NCBI GenBank assembly: GCA_035578175.1 | Contig: JAQMRL010000008.1 | Location: 58,641,541 to 58,705,540 of the forward strand | DNA length: 64,000 nucleotides | Origin: Catonia carolina | Taxonomy: Eukaryota > Arthropoda > Insecta > Hemiptera > Achilidae | Reading direction: 5' to 3' | In this document: positions 11,286 to 24,029 of the stretch, one piece after another | Layout: every line of letters begins with the position of its first letter | Position numbering within the stretch: position 1 is the stretch's first letter | Notes under the pieces: model-generated | Database searches by the model: none | What the model saw: the letters and a program-made list of their open reading frames with translations, nothing else | What the model was told of the DNA's origin: nothing | Program-made: the position numbers and the translations under genes

Positions 11286-13468
11286 ACACTAGGGATTAAA
11301 AGCAATTTCAATAATGTTTACACAAATTTACAACAGAACAAAATCCTTTATAATATTGATCCTGATTTGATCAAATTGGTGGTCAGTTACGTAAAGCTGT
11401 TCTATTAAAACATTTTAATTGGTCGTAAAATTTTTTAAATACCTATTGAAAATATAAACCACTAATAAGATATTTTATTATTATTCATCGATTTAATAAT
11501 TAATACTAAAAAAACAAGATTGTGAATTTCAATTAGTAAGGTAAATATTAACCTGCAAAATTAAATTAATTGCAAATTTTTAATATATTATATAATTTCC
11601 TTGTTTTAAATAATAGATAAAAGAAGAACAGGATAAAAGCGACCAAGTTTGATAGTTTTAAGAGAACATTTTGTAGTTGACGTACTGTATACAATTTAAA
11701 ACAATTATGTAAAATTGTTAACCGGTGACAAATCTAGATGTAAATTACTATAATTATTAGCTGTTAACACGAAATTTTACATTAAGGTTGTGCCTATTTA
11801 TTTTTTAAAATTTACTTAAATTTATTATATATTGTTTAAAAATTAATTTCAAAATCTCTGGCATAATTTAAAATTTCATTTTAGATGTATATTTTTTTAT
11901 TAAAATTATAAATAATATTACCTGTTACAATTAATATTATTATTACAAGGCAGTAAATATTTATAAAGTACGTAATGGAAACATATCTACACTATTTGGT
12001 TTAAAATGTAATAATTGTTCATGTTAAGTAATTTGACGTTATGTTCATGTTTTTGTTATGTTATTTATCATTATACTCGTTAAGATATTTATGTAATATA
12101 ATTAATAAATACTTAAATATGTAAAAAACAAAATAATTGTGATATTTTGAAATAATATTTAATACATTAAAGTGAATGTATTCGTAAATTCATAGTATGT
12201 TATTACATAACTTAATACATTTATATACTTTCTTGTTGTATTAGTTTTATGACTTTTGAAGTCGTTCGTTATTTATTACTTTTCTAATTTTGCATATTCT
12301 GTTTGTATTAAACCGAAAATATGGGGTTTTGGTATTAGTTAAAGCTGATCTATTGTATATTTTACAACAGTTGTTTCCTGTACTGTAAAATTAAAATTTG
12401 TTTCTTTTCATTGAATATGAAAAACCAATATGACAAAGTGATGAATTACTAAAAATGGAGTAAAACATCTATCGAGCTTTGACTTTTGTTATAGTTACGA
12501 AAATATAAAATAAAAATAAAAAATGTTTCGTAAAATTTGGATAATAGTATCTATAGAACAAATCAAAAAATAAAATAGTTCAACCTTGAATGATAAACAA
12601 TTATTGTCTGCTGAAAATTGACAATGCTTGTAAATTTTGATGTTCGTATTTCTAACCAACTATTTTACACTGACATCTGAAATCGATTATTTTACCATCT
12701 GTAATTTGAAATCTCTAAACTAAATATGTTCCTTATATATTATGTATATTTTAGAAGTTTTTGATATTTTTGAGTGGAATCGTTTTAAAATTTTGTTGCT
12801 GGAGTTAGAAAGAAATATTCAACGTTTCGTTGCAACAGTAAACATTTTCTTTGTTAAGATGTTACAATACGCTAGTTTCATAATTTTGTAAACTAAATTT
12901 ACTTTAAAACTACCTATTATGGATACGATTCTTCAATAATGAAATCACAAAAATTTCATTCTGAAATTTACATACTCTAAATTATCATCCTTGATGACAT
13001 AAATTGTCGCCAAACGTAGTACCACCTTGATTATGAATTCCTAAGTAAAAGAAGCTCAGGTACACTCATGCGTATAATTCGATTAATTATACACTTCATT
13101 AGTCAAGGTCGTCTCCAGCGAGAGACAGTGGCGAACTGCCCACGTAAAGGTGAAAAAATGAATAAAATCAGAAAATTAAATAGAGTGACTAACGGCAACA
13201 ATTTTTCCAAAACCAAGTTCATGTCATGTTAAAACTTGCCATTGAAACCTAATATGAGCTATTGTACCCCTGCTCTGTTTAGATCTTGAATACATAATTT
13301 ATATTAATTTAAAAAATATCTGTGAATGTTACCCGGGAAAGATTTACATGTTTTACGAAATTTATTTATTTTAATGAATATATTTTTTATATTTCAACAA
13401 ACAAATATGATATTCCAATAGACACACATGATTTTCAGGTCAATATCATCATGAAATTTACAAAATTT
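11286..13468. other. AT-rich DNA, no gene seen
   Basis: No reading frame or repeat ends recognised. Confidence 0.45.
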
Positions 13469-13478
13469 ATCATTGTTT

Positions 13479-13876
13479 TATGACCATAATGGGCAGGTGG
13501 AGTGTTAACTTAATTGCACTCGATCTGTTGGTTCCAGGGCTACAAAAAATAGTTCTGTTTATTAACACATAGTCATCCAATTATGTGACTGAACTATTTA
13601 GGAACAGAAGAGGTAGAGGTGTACAAATAAGACACTAGTCAGAGTTATCTCCTCTGAGAATAATGAATTTCACTATACAGCCAGACCATGTGGTGAATGA
13701 AGTGAAGGTGTCATTCGTAGGGTGGAAAGTAGATGCTTTTCAGAAGGCCTGGCATGCTGATAAGCATACTCTTATAACTCAGTGAGGAAGGAAATAGTAA
13801 ACCACCTCACTCCTCATTTTTACTTAGTAAAACCTCTAGAGGTCAAACCAGCCTTTCGGCTGTTGACCTAAATAAC
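13479..13876 (+). mobile_element. S390 retroposon, copy 2 (full length)
   Basis: 398 bp, flanked by a perfect 10-bp duplication ATCATTGTTT at 13469-13478 and 13877-13886. The internal blocks 'GGTTCCAGGGCTACAAAAAA', 'GTTATCTCCTCTGAGA' and 'GTGAATGAAGTGAAGGTGTC' are all present. Confidence 0.88.
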
Positions 13877-13886
13877 ATCATTGTTT

Positions 13887-16355
13887 GAAGAGGATGTAGT
13901 ACAATTAATAATATTTCACAAAAATACCGTAAAATTTTTAGTACAGTTGTATTATATTATTCAATTTTTCTATGTGTAGCTTACATTCATAAAAATTATT
14001 ACATCAAATCTGTTAGTCAATTGAAATGATTGTATTGAAATACACCCTGAGCATCAATACTTCGTTGACAGATAGCTCATACAGAATGAAATGAATAATT
14101 TAAGTAGTTTCACTTCAATGGGCTGTTCACTTATTTATCTCCTGAAGAACTTAATACTACTGTCAAAAAGTCTGGAAACTTTGTTCTTTCAGGTCTGTTA
14201 AAATGCATTTGAATTTCATTAAAATTATTATGCCATACAGTTCACATGTTTTCATGGAAAATTTTTAATGAACAGCTTTAATTAATAAGCTTATAAACTT
14301 TGTATTTTATGAATTATTTTTGAGTTATTTAAATTAAATTTTCTCGTTAAAATACTGAAATAAAAACCTTATTATTAATTACTTTTTTGTATTAAAAATA
14401 TAAATAATAATTTATCAGATAAAAAATATTTGTTTTGTTTTATACAAAAAAAAATTACTAAAGGAAACAAAAATTTATGTTTAAAATTAAGTGTTCAAAA
14501 ATATTATTGATGTAACCTGATATTACAGTCGATATTTTCTTAGAAATTAGTTGTATTGTAAATACAAATAATAATGGATGTTATTTGTTCATACTGTTTA
14601 AAAATCTAATTTCATATATTTGTTTCAAATTAATTAGATTGTAATTAAAATTCAACATTCCTAAATTTTGTTGTAATTTTATTATAATTTGATTTTTTCA
14701 TGTATCATTTTCAATTTTAATAGAAATTTGAATTTTTAATTATCCATTAAAAATAAATAATTATTAGAAAATTTTAGTATTTAAATTACAAAAAAATTTA
14801 AATTCTGAATTGATACTTTCTACTACGCTCAACTTTATATACTCTATATACATCAACTATTCCCTGTAGATTTACCAACTTAGTTAGTGACACAATTTGG
14901 GCATTATCTTTGTAAATTATTCTTAATATACGTATATAAAATAAATGAAAATAATTTGTTAATTATTGTAAAATATGCAATGGCATTTTATTTATTAATT
15001 TATTATTGTAAATATTGTTTTATTATTTATTTGTATTTAATTTTATTAATTTATTTTATTTAACTATACCTTTATATAAAATAAATAAAAAAAATAAAAA
15101 TATATCTCTGAGAGATTTTTTGACCGTGCCACAAGTGTGTTTCTCAATAAAATATCGTAGTGTTTAGATAATAAATTATTTTGATACTTTTATTAATGTA
15201 ATTGTATTTTGTAATTACTATAATTAAAAAGAAAATTACTCTGTGAAATTGTGAATGAATGTTATAATTTTTTTGTACTATATAAATTATTTTTTAATAA
15301 TATAATTTTTTAATGTTTATTTTTGTTTTATTTTATTTTTTACTTTTTCATTGTTATGCTTAGCCTCAATTATTCCTAATATCGATAAATCGAACTTACA
15401 TTTTCAAGATTTATTATTTGTATCGATATTTAAATTTACGAATTCCTTTTTCCATGAAAAAAATCTTTGATCTATTCAACAAAGAGCAATAAGTAGTAAT
15501 GAAATTAGAAAAAAGAAGGACGAGTTACTATGGAATTGCTAAATACCTAAGCCTTAAAATACTAAACTTGTTTTCGTAACGTACTCACATATAAAATATG
15601 CTTAGTGAAGCTCCCATGTGTTATTTTCACTTTGATTTTCATTTTGATTACGATTAATTTAAAAAAATCAATTAAAATAAGTTCATCGGATGTTTACGAT
15701 TTAGTTTTCTTTTTTATTAGTTATCCAGGAGAGTAATAGCCAGGATGTTAGAATGGTTTACCATTATTTAAATCTTTTGATTTTGTCCTGGATTTACGGA
15801 TTTTGAGAACTTTTTGAATTATTATGTTAATTATATACCAAAGGGTCTTGAGAAATAGATTTAAACGAAATAGATTTAGATTGTAAACGCTGGTGAGGTT
15901 AATGTTGGAGTAACTGCTAGCTGATCACAGCTGTAAGCCGTACATCAATGTCGGTTTAATAATACACTTATAAATTATTAATAAATTGTGAAGTTTCACT
16001 GATGAATATTTACTAAAGAGCAAATATATTTTCTTGAATTTAAATAAATTCCTACAAAACAATATCATTTTTCATAATTATGGACGTAAGAAAGAGTAAA
16101 TATTGCATTTTATGAAAATGCACATCTAATTCCTAGCTCACAAAAATTGTTACCTCACATTGTGTCGATAATCTTCTAACTGTTCTGATTAATTTCCAAA
16201 TTTGTATATCCATTTGTTATTTTGTACCAATTCAAAATTTCAAAAATACATAAAAGACTTAAGATTGATACAATTATCTACTAGAGTATCTGGCTGATAC
16301 AAATACAGCTTATTAGGAACAAAAAAATACGCAGTCTATTTAATTTGTTGCATAA
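13887..16355. other. AT-rich DNA, no gene seen
   Basis: Extremely A/T-rich between about 14280 and 15400. No supported gene or element. Confidence 0.45.
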
Positions 16356-16359
16356 CTTA

Positions 16360-16387
16360 TGAGGTGTGTCCAAAAAGTATCCGACCT
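16360..16387 (-). repeat. Mariner terminal inverted repeat (single end)
   Basis: TGAGGTGTGTCCAAAAAGTA followed by TCCGACCT lies next to a TA at 16358-16359, downstream of the transposase stop. No matching inverted end was found beyond 17082, so only the 3' end of the transposon survives. Confidence 0.65.
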
Positions 16388-16452
16388 ATCTTCGTATCTC
16401 CACGCTAGCGTTATTTTTCGTCACCGGGCGAGTGTTATCCTTTCATGTAGTC

Positions 16453-17082
16453 CTAAGTTAATTGCATGACATGCTCCCAGCGGTGTTTCCACTTTCCGAA
16501 GCAGTCCTTGAAAATTGTTTTTGGAGACCCTTAGATGCCCTCGTCGCATTACCTTGAACCGTGTTTTTGTCGTCGAATCGGTGTCCTATGAGCGATCTTT
16601 TCAAATTCGGGGACAACCAATAGTCACAGGGGGCTATGTCCAGAATGTACGGAGGTTGGCGAAGCAGTACGATATTGTGTTTCATTAAAAACTGCTGCAC
16701 AAGAATCGATGAGTGCGCTGGCGCATTATCGTTATAGAGAAGCCAGTCACCGCTTGACCAAAAATGCGGCCGTTTTCCTCTCACCGCATCACACAATCGT
16801 TTCAAAATTTCACCGAATTATTCCTTAATAATCGTCTGGCATGTCGGTGCATATTCGTGGTGCACGCGCTCGATATTATCCGGTGTTGTTATCGTCGAAG
16901 GTCGGCCAGAACGAGGATGACTGTCAACAGATGTGCGGCCACATTTGAAACGATTATACCACTCGTTTATTTGTGTTTTTCCCGTACACTCATCCCCAAA
17001 GGCCTTCTGCATCATTTTAATAGTTTCCGAACTAGTTTTCCGCAGTTTGAAGCAAGAACACAAAACATATTTTTACACTCAT
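16453..17082 (-). pseudogene. Mariner (DD34D) transposase, internally deleted pseudogene
   Basis: The minus strand encodes the mariner N-terminal helix-turn-helix region (start probably ATG 17082, then a frameshift; FKLRKTSSETIKMMQKAFGD, GRPS motif, TPDNIERV) and the C-terminal catalytic part (LLYNDNAPAHSS, PPY..D.APCDYW). Between the Asp of NDNAPAH and the Asp of APCDYW there are 34 residues, the mariner DD34D spacing. The first catalytic Asp and its surroundings are missing: TPDNIERV runs directly into HHEYAP, so roughly 100 or more codons were deleted near 16865. A TAA near 16806 breaks the frame, and another frameshift precedes the natural end (FGKWKHRWEHVMQLT, stop at 16453-16455). It cannot make an active enzyme; intact relatives are about 345 aa. 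Confidence 0.88.
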
Positions 17083-17099
17083 TTTTTTAATTTTAGTGT

Positions 17100-17799
17100 T
17101 AAACGAGTAAATTTTAACAAAAAATTGGTTTGAATTCCAAAGTTGAGTATTAACAATTACAATTAGTAATTAGGCCTACATTGTACAAAAAGTTTACAAA
17201 ATAACAAATGAAATCAAAAAAAAATTAATAAATGAGGCTAGGTGATTCGATCGCATGATAACTTATAAAAATGTTTAGTTATTAATGTAATAATATAATA
17301 ATAATAAATTAATGTTAATTGTTAAATGTGATATCCATGAATTTCTAAAAAAAATCATATATAATAATACATACAGTATAACCAAAAAATAACCTAGATG
17401 TTATAAAATAACAAATAATATATATATATATTTTTTATAATTAATGCATCAGAGGGCAGGCTCCATCTGAGCTAAAATTATTGCTCAATGTTGAACAAAA
17501 TAATAAAAAAATCTTCCATAAAAATTATTGTTCTGAGAACAAACTGACAAATAGCACTTAAATGTAATAAAATGAACACTTGAATGTCAATATTTTGAAT
17601 AAAATAATAATTGGGGAAAATAATTTGCTGTTGTTTTTAATACCTGACGTCATAATACTTCCTACAATGAATACGATAGCCAACATTACAATAAACGTAT
17701 TAAAAATAAATTCGAATCGTCTAGATTCGTTTGAACAATGGCAGATTTTCAAGTATTTTTAAGTAATATGAGATGGACCAAAGTATCCCATACATAAAA
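17100..17799. other. AT-rich DNA, no gene seen
   Basis: No supported feature. Overlapping frames on both strands at about 17560-17760 look fortuitous. Confidence 0.45.
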
Positions 17800-18388
17800 A
17801 TCTGGTGTGAAACACTCAGACATCTTTCTTTTGCCAATCCAAATAATTAAAAATATAACCTAATATTAGAAATAAACGTAACTCAATAAACATAAAACCT
17901 AATTTTAATCATGAGTGAAAGACGCAAAATGAAAATCAACCTCAGTTAGGCTTAAAAATACGGAAACTCACACTTTCAGGCACCTATCCTTTCTTATAGA
18001 GGATAAAAAATGTTGTAAAAAGGCGATTAAAAAAAAATCGTAGGAGCCGTTTATGAGAAAATCGGAAAAAGTGAAAAATAACATAATAAACTACTACTTC
18101 CGGTTGACCGATTCTGATAAAAACTGTTCGTGTCGGTCCGGTAGTAGTATCCAACTTAAGTTTCATGTTTCAAGTTCGTATGATGTTTCGTTCTTGAGAT
18201 ATTCTGTTCACACACACACACACACATACGAACACGCGCGCACACACACCACACCAATCGCTAAAAATATGTTTTTTGGGTTCAGGGGGTCTGAAAACGT
18301 GTGAATCAGGTGAAAAACTAGATTTTGAAAAATCGACAAGAAAACAATACTTTCATTCCTATATATTCACCTAGGCAAGAGTAAAATG
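17800..18388 (+). repeat. Repeat family R, copy with internal deletion
   Basis: Starts with 'TCTGGTGTGAAACACTCAGA' and 'CTTTCTTTTGCCAA', passes 'ATCATGAGTGAAAGACGCAAA', 'GGAGCCGTTTATGAGAAAAT' and 'TTGACCGATT', then a CA-rich microsatellite (about 18210-18252), and ends 'CCTATATATTCACCTAGGCA'. Compared with the inverted copy at 21.3-22.0 kb, the centre (about 300 bp) is missing. Confidence 0.7.
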
Positions 18389-18399
18389 TAAAAATGTAG

Positions 18400-18845
18400 C
18401 ATTTAATGATTCATTACTAGATACTGCGTTTTGTATTTATTTACTCCCGTAGAATATTTTCTTAGGTAGAAGGATCTGATGTCCCCCTCTAACTGGACGT
18501 GACTGTAACGTTACCAGTAATACTATTAATTATTACAAAATATCAAGATATCAAAAGAAATCTGCAAGATTACAATCTCTTGTATAAAATACGAGAACAA
18601 TAAGTAATTTTGCTAATAATAAAAACTCACATAGATGGAATCGAAACTCCACTGAATCTGATTCAACTGATAAAATATTGTGAAAAATTTAGCATATAAA
18701 TTTGAAATAGTATTAATCACACATATAAACAATAAATAATAAATAAATAAAATAATGAATAACACTTAATATTCTATTAACACCAAATGGGAAATCAGAA
18801 AGTTTGATTAACCACCAAAACAGTCAAATGCACAATTAATTGGGG
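18400..18845. other. AT-rich DNA, no gene seen
   Basis: No feature recognised. Confidence 0.4.
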
Positions 18846-18849
18846 TTTG

Positions 18850-19010
18850 TTCAGATGAACTGAGGAAAATAAGAACTTAAAATAAGAATGGAAAATAAGA
18901 TCTTAAAGTATGAAAAGTTTTGGAAAAGCAAGAAGAAGAAATTTAAGAAGAACAATCCAAAATGACTAAAGTGATCCTATGTGGTCATAAAAGAAAAAAA
19001 AAGTCTAAAA
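18850..19010 (+). pseudogene. LINE-D 3' end fragment
   Basis: 'AAGTGATCCTATGTGGTCAT' followed by an A-rich stretch matches the 3' end of the LINE at 50.9 kb ('GAGTGATCCTATGAGGTCTC'). The upstream sequence still translates to a Lys-rich tail (KYEKFWKSKKKKFKK) aligned with RSERFKIIWAKRKEATLRRA there. Strongly decayed. Confidence 0.5.
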
Positions 19011-19019
19011 TTTGTATTC

Positions 19020-19500
19020 TTGATTATTTAGGAATTTAAGAGCCACATTATTAAGATGACGGTTTAGCCTCTGATAGTAACGTTCGCTAAACAATGACAA
19101 GTCTTCTTTAACAGTGTTGACATGTAAGTAATCAGATTTACATATTTGGTACTGATGTACCAAAGTATGTCCATGATTTTACTTTATTCAACTTTACAGC
19201 ATATATTTTCGAACAAGAGTCATCATGGACTGACTAGTGCACACCTATTTGCAGGTTATTAGCCTTCAAATTGGTTCCAAACAGAATAAAAGCAACATAA
19301 ACATTAATGTGTGTGAGTGCGTTTATACATAATTATATTATACAAAAGAAAAATATGCTGTACGTCAATTCTTTCTAGTTTGAAAGGCAAGGTTTTGCAT
19401 GCGTCGAGGAGTACAGAAGTTACACTGCACTCAATTAAAATTTTTTTTTGTTTTTTGTCAAATTACTTTACAATTACAGCTATTGCAGACGATAATTAGG
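19020..19500. other. No gene seen
   Basis: No supported feature between the LINE-D fragment and the next S390 copy. Confidence 0.4.
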
Positions 19501-19515
19501 ATGGTAGATGAAAAT

Positions 19516-19900
19516 ATTGCCCGTCACAGATAGCTGGAGTGTTAAATTATTTGCACTCGATCTGCAAGTTCCAGGGCTACAAAAAATAGTTCTTATCACA
19601 TGGTCAGACAATTATATGACTGAGCCATTTAAGAACAGAAAAGGTAGAGGTGTAAAAGTCACTAGTCAGAGTTATCTCCTCTGAGAGTAATGAATTTCAT
19701 CATTATACGTGCCTGTAGTGAGTGAAGTGAAGGTGTCATTTGCAGTGTGGAAAGTAGATGCTTGCCGGAGAGCCTGGCATGCTGATAAGCATACTTTTCT
19801 AATCAGTGAGGAAGGCATGGTAAACCACCTCAGCTCGTTCTACTTAGTAAAGCCTCTGAAGGTTCAAATTAGCCTTTCGTCTGATGACCTAACCAATAAA
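19516..19900 (+). mobile_element. S390 retroposon, copy 3 (full length)
   Basis: 385 bp, flanked by a perfect 10-bp duplication AGATGAAAAT at 19506-19515 and 19901-19910. It keeps an open frame from about 19709 whose peptide contains VSEVKVSFAVWKVDA and HADKHTFLISEEG, matching the frames of the copies at 51.4 kb and 55.2 kb. Confidence 0.88.
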
Positions 19901-19910
19901 AGATGAAAAT

Positions 19911-20780
19911 GAGTGACAAAAATTTCCAGACTTATCCGAGAATCGAACAAAGTAATTCTAGTAAAGCCTTTACAATGGAATTTAATTGCTTGCGTCAAAA
20001 ATGAAAACAATCAATTATTATTAGGAATTCTGAAACATCTTTGTAAGAATTAGGTTAATGTGGAGCTAATATTAACTTACTTTTGGTTTCACTTGATGAA
20101 TTTCATAGTAATTACTTCAACATTCTGTGATATGTACAGTGTATTCATTGCTTGTGTAAGTGGATTTGTATGAATACCATAATTATTTGTATTCATAATG
20201 ATGCAAAATCTTTTAGCCAGGTTACGTACTTATAAAATATGTAAATAGTTATTAAAAGTATTGGTTGTAATGTAAAATGAGTATAATGAGTGTAATTGTA
20301 CGAATAATTTGTTTTCGTTGGCCCGACTTTAGTTAGTATGGGATAATTTGCTGATCCCAAAACTGGTCTTTTGACCGCCTTGTGTATGAAAAATTCGGGG
20401 GTTTATTTAAAACGTAGGCTATTTCGACTCCGGAATAAGAAAAAACAGCAATAATTTTTTACTACAATTACTCAACCTATACTAAATAGTCAATGCTAAT
20501 ACGAATCATTTTATCCAAAAAAGTATGTTTCATTATGATGCATTCACACCTCATTAAAGTAGATGAAAAAGTGTCGAATGCAAATTACAGACCTAAAAAC
20601 TTTTAAAAGTCCTAACATATTAAAAATTAGTCAAACATCATTTATTTTTTAGTGAAGTTGGTAAATACCAACCTTGATCACTTTCCGTCTGTAAAATGGC
20701 GAGGTAAAAATTAGTAATTAAGTAGATGACAGAGAAAGTAATCTTTGAATATCTACTATACAAAATAAGTAAAAACCAGT
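19911..20780. other. AT-rich DNA, no gene seen
   Basis: No supported gene or repeat boundary. Confidence 0.4.
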
Positions 20781-20784
20781 TTTT

Positions 20785-21135
20785 TTTATGGAAGTGAAGT
20801 ATGGACAACTACAAAAACCCAGGAGTGGAGAATCCCGAAGGCAGAGATAAAATTTCTGCGAAGATGTACTCGTTTGGGCAGAATACCGATCGAGGAAAAA
20901 GGTTCGAAAAAGATTAGGGTATTTACAAATTGAACGAAAAAATAAAGGATTATCGCAAAAGTTGAATACAGCACATGGAAAGAATGTCAGATCACAAGAC
21001 ACCTGAGCAGGCGCACTGGTATGCTCGAGAAAAGAAAAGGGATGTCGGTAGACCTATGAAAAGATGTAGATACATGACATAGTGTGTGAGTTTGGAACAG
21101 GTTGTGGCCTAATCCTTATTGGATGAAGAAGAAAT
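20785..21135 (+). pseudogene. LINE-C C-terminal remnant
   Basis: The plus strand, across several frames, reads SEVWTTTKTQEWRI, AEIKFLRRCTRLGRI, then a block like STWKECQITRH and CREKKRDVGRP-type residues. This is the post-RT tail of a non-LTR element ('+FLR...G..R.D+.R...IR.+L....' then 'W..H..RM...+.P...' then 'GRP.+R'). It ends at a GAAGAAGAA-type tail (about 21123), as the 47.2 kb copy does. There are many stops and frameshifts. Confidence 0.65.
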
Positions 21136-21283
21136 CAGTAAAAGTTGATCAACGTAAAGCGATTTACTCAATGTACAATGTAACCCAAATTACAAAAAAA
21201 AACTATGTTGAATAGCATAATTTTATACTTAAATTAGTGATTAATTTTATAATAATTTTAGTATTCATGATTTTAATACAGTA

Positions 21284-22010
21284 AGGACCCGACACGAACA
21301 TTTTCATCAAAATCAGTGAACCGAAAGAAGTATTTTATTCGGGTCATTTTTCACTTTTTTGCGATTTTCTCAAAAACGGCTCATACGATTTCTTTAAACG
21401 TCGCCTCATTTACTACATTTTTTATGCTTTACAAGATAGGGTAGGCGCTATGTCTGCTGAAATTTTTGGGGAGGTTGTTTTTCTCGTAAAAACATTGTTT
21501 TTTTTTTAAAGATTGCGACTTTAATATGCATTTTAGCGCAAAAATGTGTAATTAAAGTTGTAGAGAATTAAATAATCTACAACTTTTATTTCAAAAATTG
21601 TTTTTTATAACGCTTAGTTTAGCGGTAATTAGCAATTTTCTGTTTTACACGAGAACGTGTAAAAAATAGTTTTTTAAGATTTCAGCCTTAGTGTGCATTG
21701 TACTACAAAAGTGTATATAATCAAATTTATAGGAAATTAAGAGACTTACAACTATTTTTAGAGCGTTTTTCTCTATCGATCCTAGTTTATCGTGAAAGAG
21801 TGATTTTCCGTATTTTTAAGTGTAACTGAGATTGATTTTCAGTTTGTGTCTTTCACTCATGATTAAATTAGGTTATGTTTTTTGAGGTTAGTTTTTTCTT
21901 TATTTCTAATGTTTTATTACTAATGTTAGGTTTTATTGTTAATTATTTGCATTGGCAAGAGAAAGTCTTGTGAGTGCTTCACATCAGATTGTTTTTTTTT
22001 TATGTAGATA
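21284..22010 (-). repeat. Repeat family R, longest copy (minus strand)
   Basis: Read on the minus strand it begins 'AATCTGATGTGAAGCACTCA', 'ACTTTCTCTTGCCAATGC', runs through two internal homologous blocks around 'GTTGTAGATTATTTAATTCT', then 'ATTTCAGCAGACATAGCGCC', and stops at 'GTTCGTGTCGGGTCCTT' (21284). It therefore lacks the microsatellite and the constant 3' end found in the other copies. No coding capacity is seen. Confidence 0.7.
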
Positions 22011-23123
22011 CTTTACTCAACCTTCTCTGTTTTTTTGTAGATATTGTGGTTAACTAACAGACTTACGATAATATTTCTTACACGTTTCGTTTAGTATATT
22101 CGTTTAACTAAATCTCTTGCCTAACTGATCACATTGATCCCAACCTTTCAATTAACAGGGGATGAACTTACTATTTTACTTATTTTTTGAACCCTAATGA
22201 ATTATATTGATTAATTTAAACCTATTAGTTTAATTTAAAATTATACTGAAATAAATTTATCGATAATATTTTAAAAATATAATGAGCAGTTATGAAACAA
22301 AAATTTTGGTCTAAACACCATATATTTACTGCATCTTGTGTAAAAATATTGTACAATTACATTAAAAAAATATGTTTAACATAAGGCGAAGCGGGTCTCT
22401 CTCCGTTAGAATATAATTCAACATTGCATTATTTATTACGCTGTTATAATATAGAAGCAAAAGATGTACAAAAAAAACATGTTTCTGTCTATTTTACTTT
22501 GATGTCATCTGTCGCAACTAAGAGCTAATGTCGTAAAATTTTGTAAAATGTTACCAGTAGAGACATGTACGACTAAACCTTAAAGCAAATGTCGAAAGTT
22601 TTTTTTATTAATATTATTATTATAAATATTAATGTAATAAAAGGGATAACATAAGTTTCAAGATACACGATGAAGGAAAAATTACTGAACAACGAAAAAA
22701 TAAATATCATTTTACAAAAAAAAGTTAAATATAAATTAATCAACACCATAAAAGATCTTTAGTTCGATTGTTATTATTTTATTAAGTCATTTGTGAGTTG
22801 CATAAAAAATAGTAAGTTATTCAAAGATAAACGTCGTAAAACTTCATCACCTGTGACAAAAATGAAAAATTATTAAATATTTAATAATTATTAAAATTCA
22901 ATATCTGAAAGTTATCTTTTAGAATATTGTAACACTTATAAAAAATAAACTTAATATGAATTTATAGAATGAATAATATTTTACTATTCGGGTAAGTAGA
23001 TTACAAAATAAAGCCGTAATAAGGATAAAGTAGTTCTACAGAACTAAACCTAAACCTAAATAAACCTGAACCTTTAAACCTGAAATCTTCATTCATGTTT
23101 TAAAGAATCCTTTTCAACATCCC
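22011..23123. other. AT-rich DNA, no gene seen
   Basis: No supported feature. A short simple block of AAACCTAAACCT-like units is at 23045-23085. Confidence 0.4.
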
Positions 23124-23127
23124 TTAA

Positions 23128-23682
23128 CCCTTTATAGGGAAGTACTACGGGGGAAAATGTATATATGTTACGAAACGTTAAATTTTGCTGTACAGGGACT
23201 TGAAAATGTATTTATAGGGCTAGAATAGTAAGATATTACTTTGTTTTGATGTTAAGCTCTGGTAAATACTTACCAAGGAACATTTTTTTAAATGGAAATT
23301 ACATAATGTTTAGTGATAAGAATACTTATTAAACCAATTTGTACTACTATATAACAAAACAATATGTGGAATAATTTATTTTAACTTTATATTAATTAAC
23401 ATGAATGCTTGCTTTCCCGTAAAAAAAGCGAATTTTCTAAGCACTGTACAAAAGTAACAACAAAACAAAGCGGTAGCGTACGCTGGTATGAATCTTTACC
23501 ACATTCGTGCACAACGAGGCAAGTGGTCGCTGCGCGCTAATTTCAGAATGTGGATAGCCTATTTCCCAGAGAACATCTATAACACCATAAAATACCTATA
23601 AGATTCAACTGCATAGCTTGTTCTTAAATAAAATCGGCCTTATTATCAATGGTAAGTAAACTTACCAAAGACCTATAAAGGG
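23128..23682. mobile_element. piggyBac-like non-autonomous element (555 bp)
   Basis: The target TTAA occurs at 23124-23127 and 23683-23686, immediately outside inverted ends CCCTTTATAGG and CCTATAAAGGG. TTAA plus ends starting CCC is the piggyBac signature. Subterminal copies of a motif like GGTAA-(N)-CTTACCAA occur near both ends (about 23262 and 23650). No transposase frame is present, so mobilisation would need a related enzyme elsewhere. Confidence 0.8.
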
Positions 23683-23689
23683 TTAAATG

Positions 23690-24028
23690 AATTTTATAGA
23701 TATTGACATCATATGGTTTAGTATTAACTCGTCCATTTAATGCAGAGTAATACTAATGTTCACGTTCTGTATTTAGTGTTTCTATAGAATTGCAGAAAAG
23801 TTTTCTCGTGAGGTGTATCACTTGACTATCATTAAGTTTCTAGATTCCATAAAAGTAAAACACACCTGGATATTTTTTTAAATGTAACGTTATTCATAAG
23901 AGTAACGTTAGCAAATTTACCTCATACTTGTACATTGAGTATAAGGCACTCACGAAAACAAGGTTTTTTTAATTCAGGTAATTATTAACGAATTTTCCTT
24001 TGAACAACATCAGAAGTTATTTTTTACT
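23690..24028. other. No gene seen
   Basis: AT-rich spacer between the piggyBac-like element and S390 copy 4. Confidence 0.4.
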
Positions 24029-24029
24029 C

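Noticed and set aside
16453..17082. Host gene derived from mariner transposase
   Set aside because: Internal deletion, a stop and frameshifts leave no usable frame.
17558..17762. Overlapping 60+ codon frames on both strands
   Set aside because: Mutual shadows in AT-rich DNA without domains.
18053..18304. 83-codon frame through the CA microsatellite
   Set aside because: The Thr/His runs are the translated microsatellite inside a non-coding R repeat; similar frames at 57.4-57.8 kb are the same artefact.
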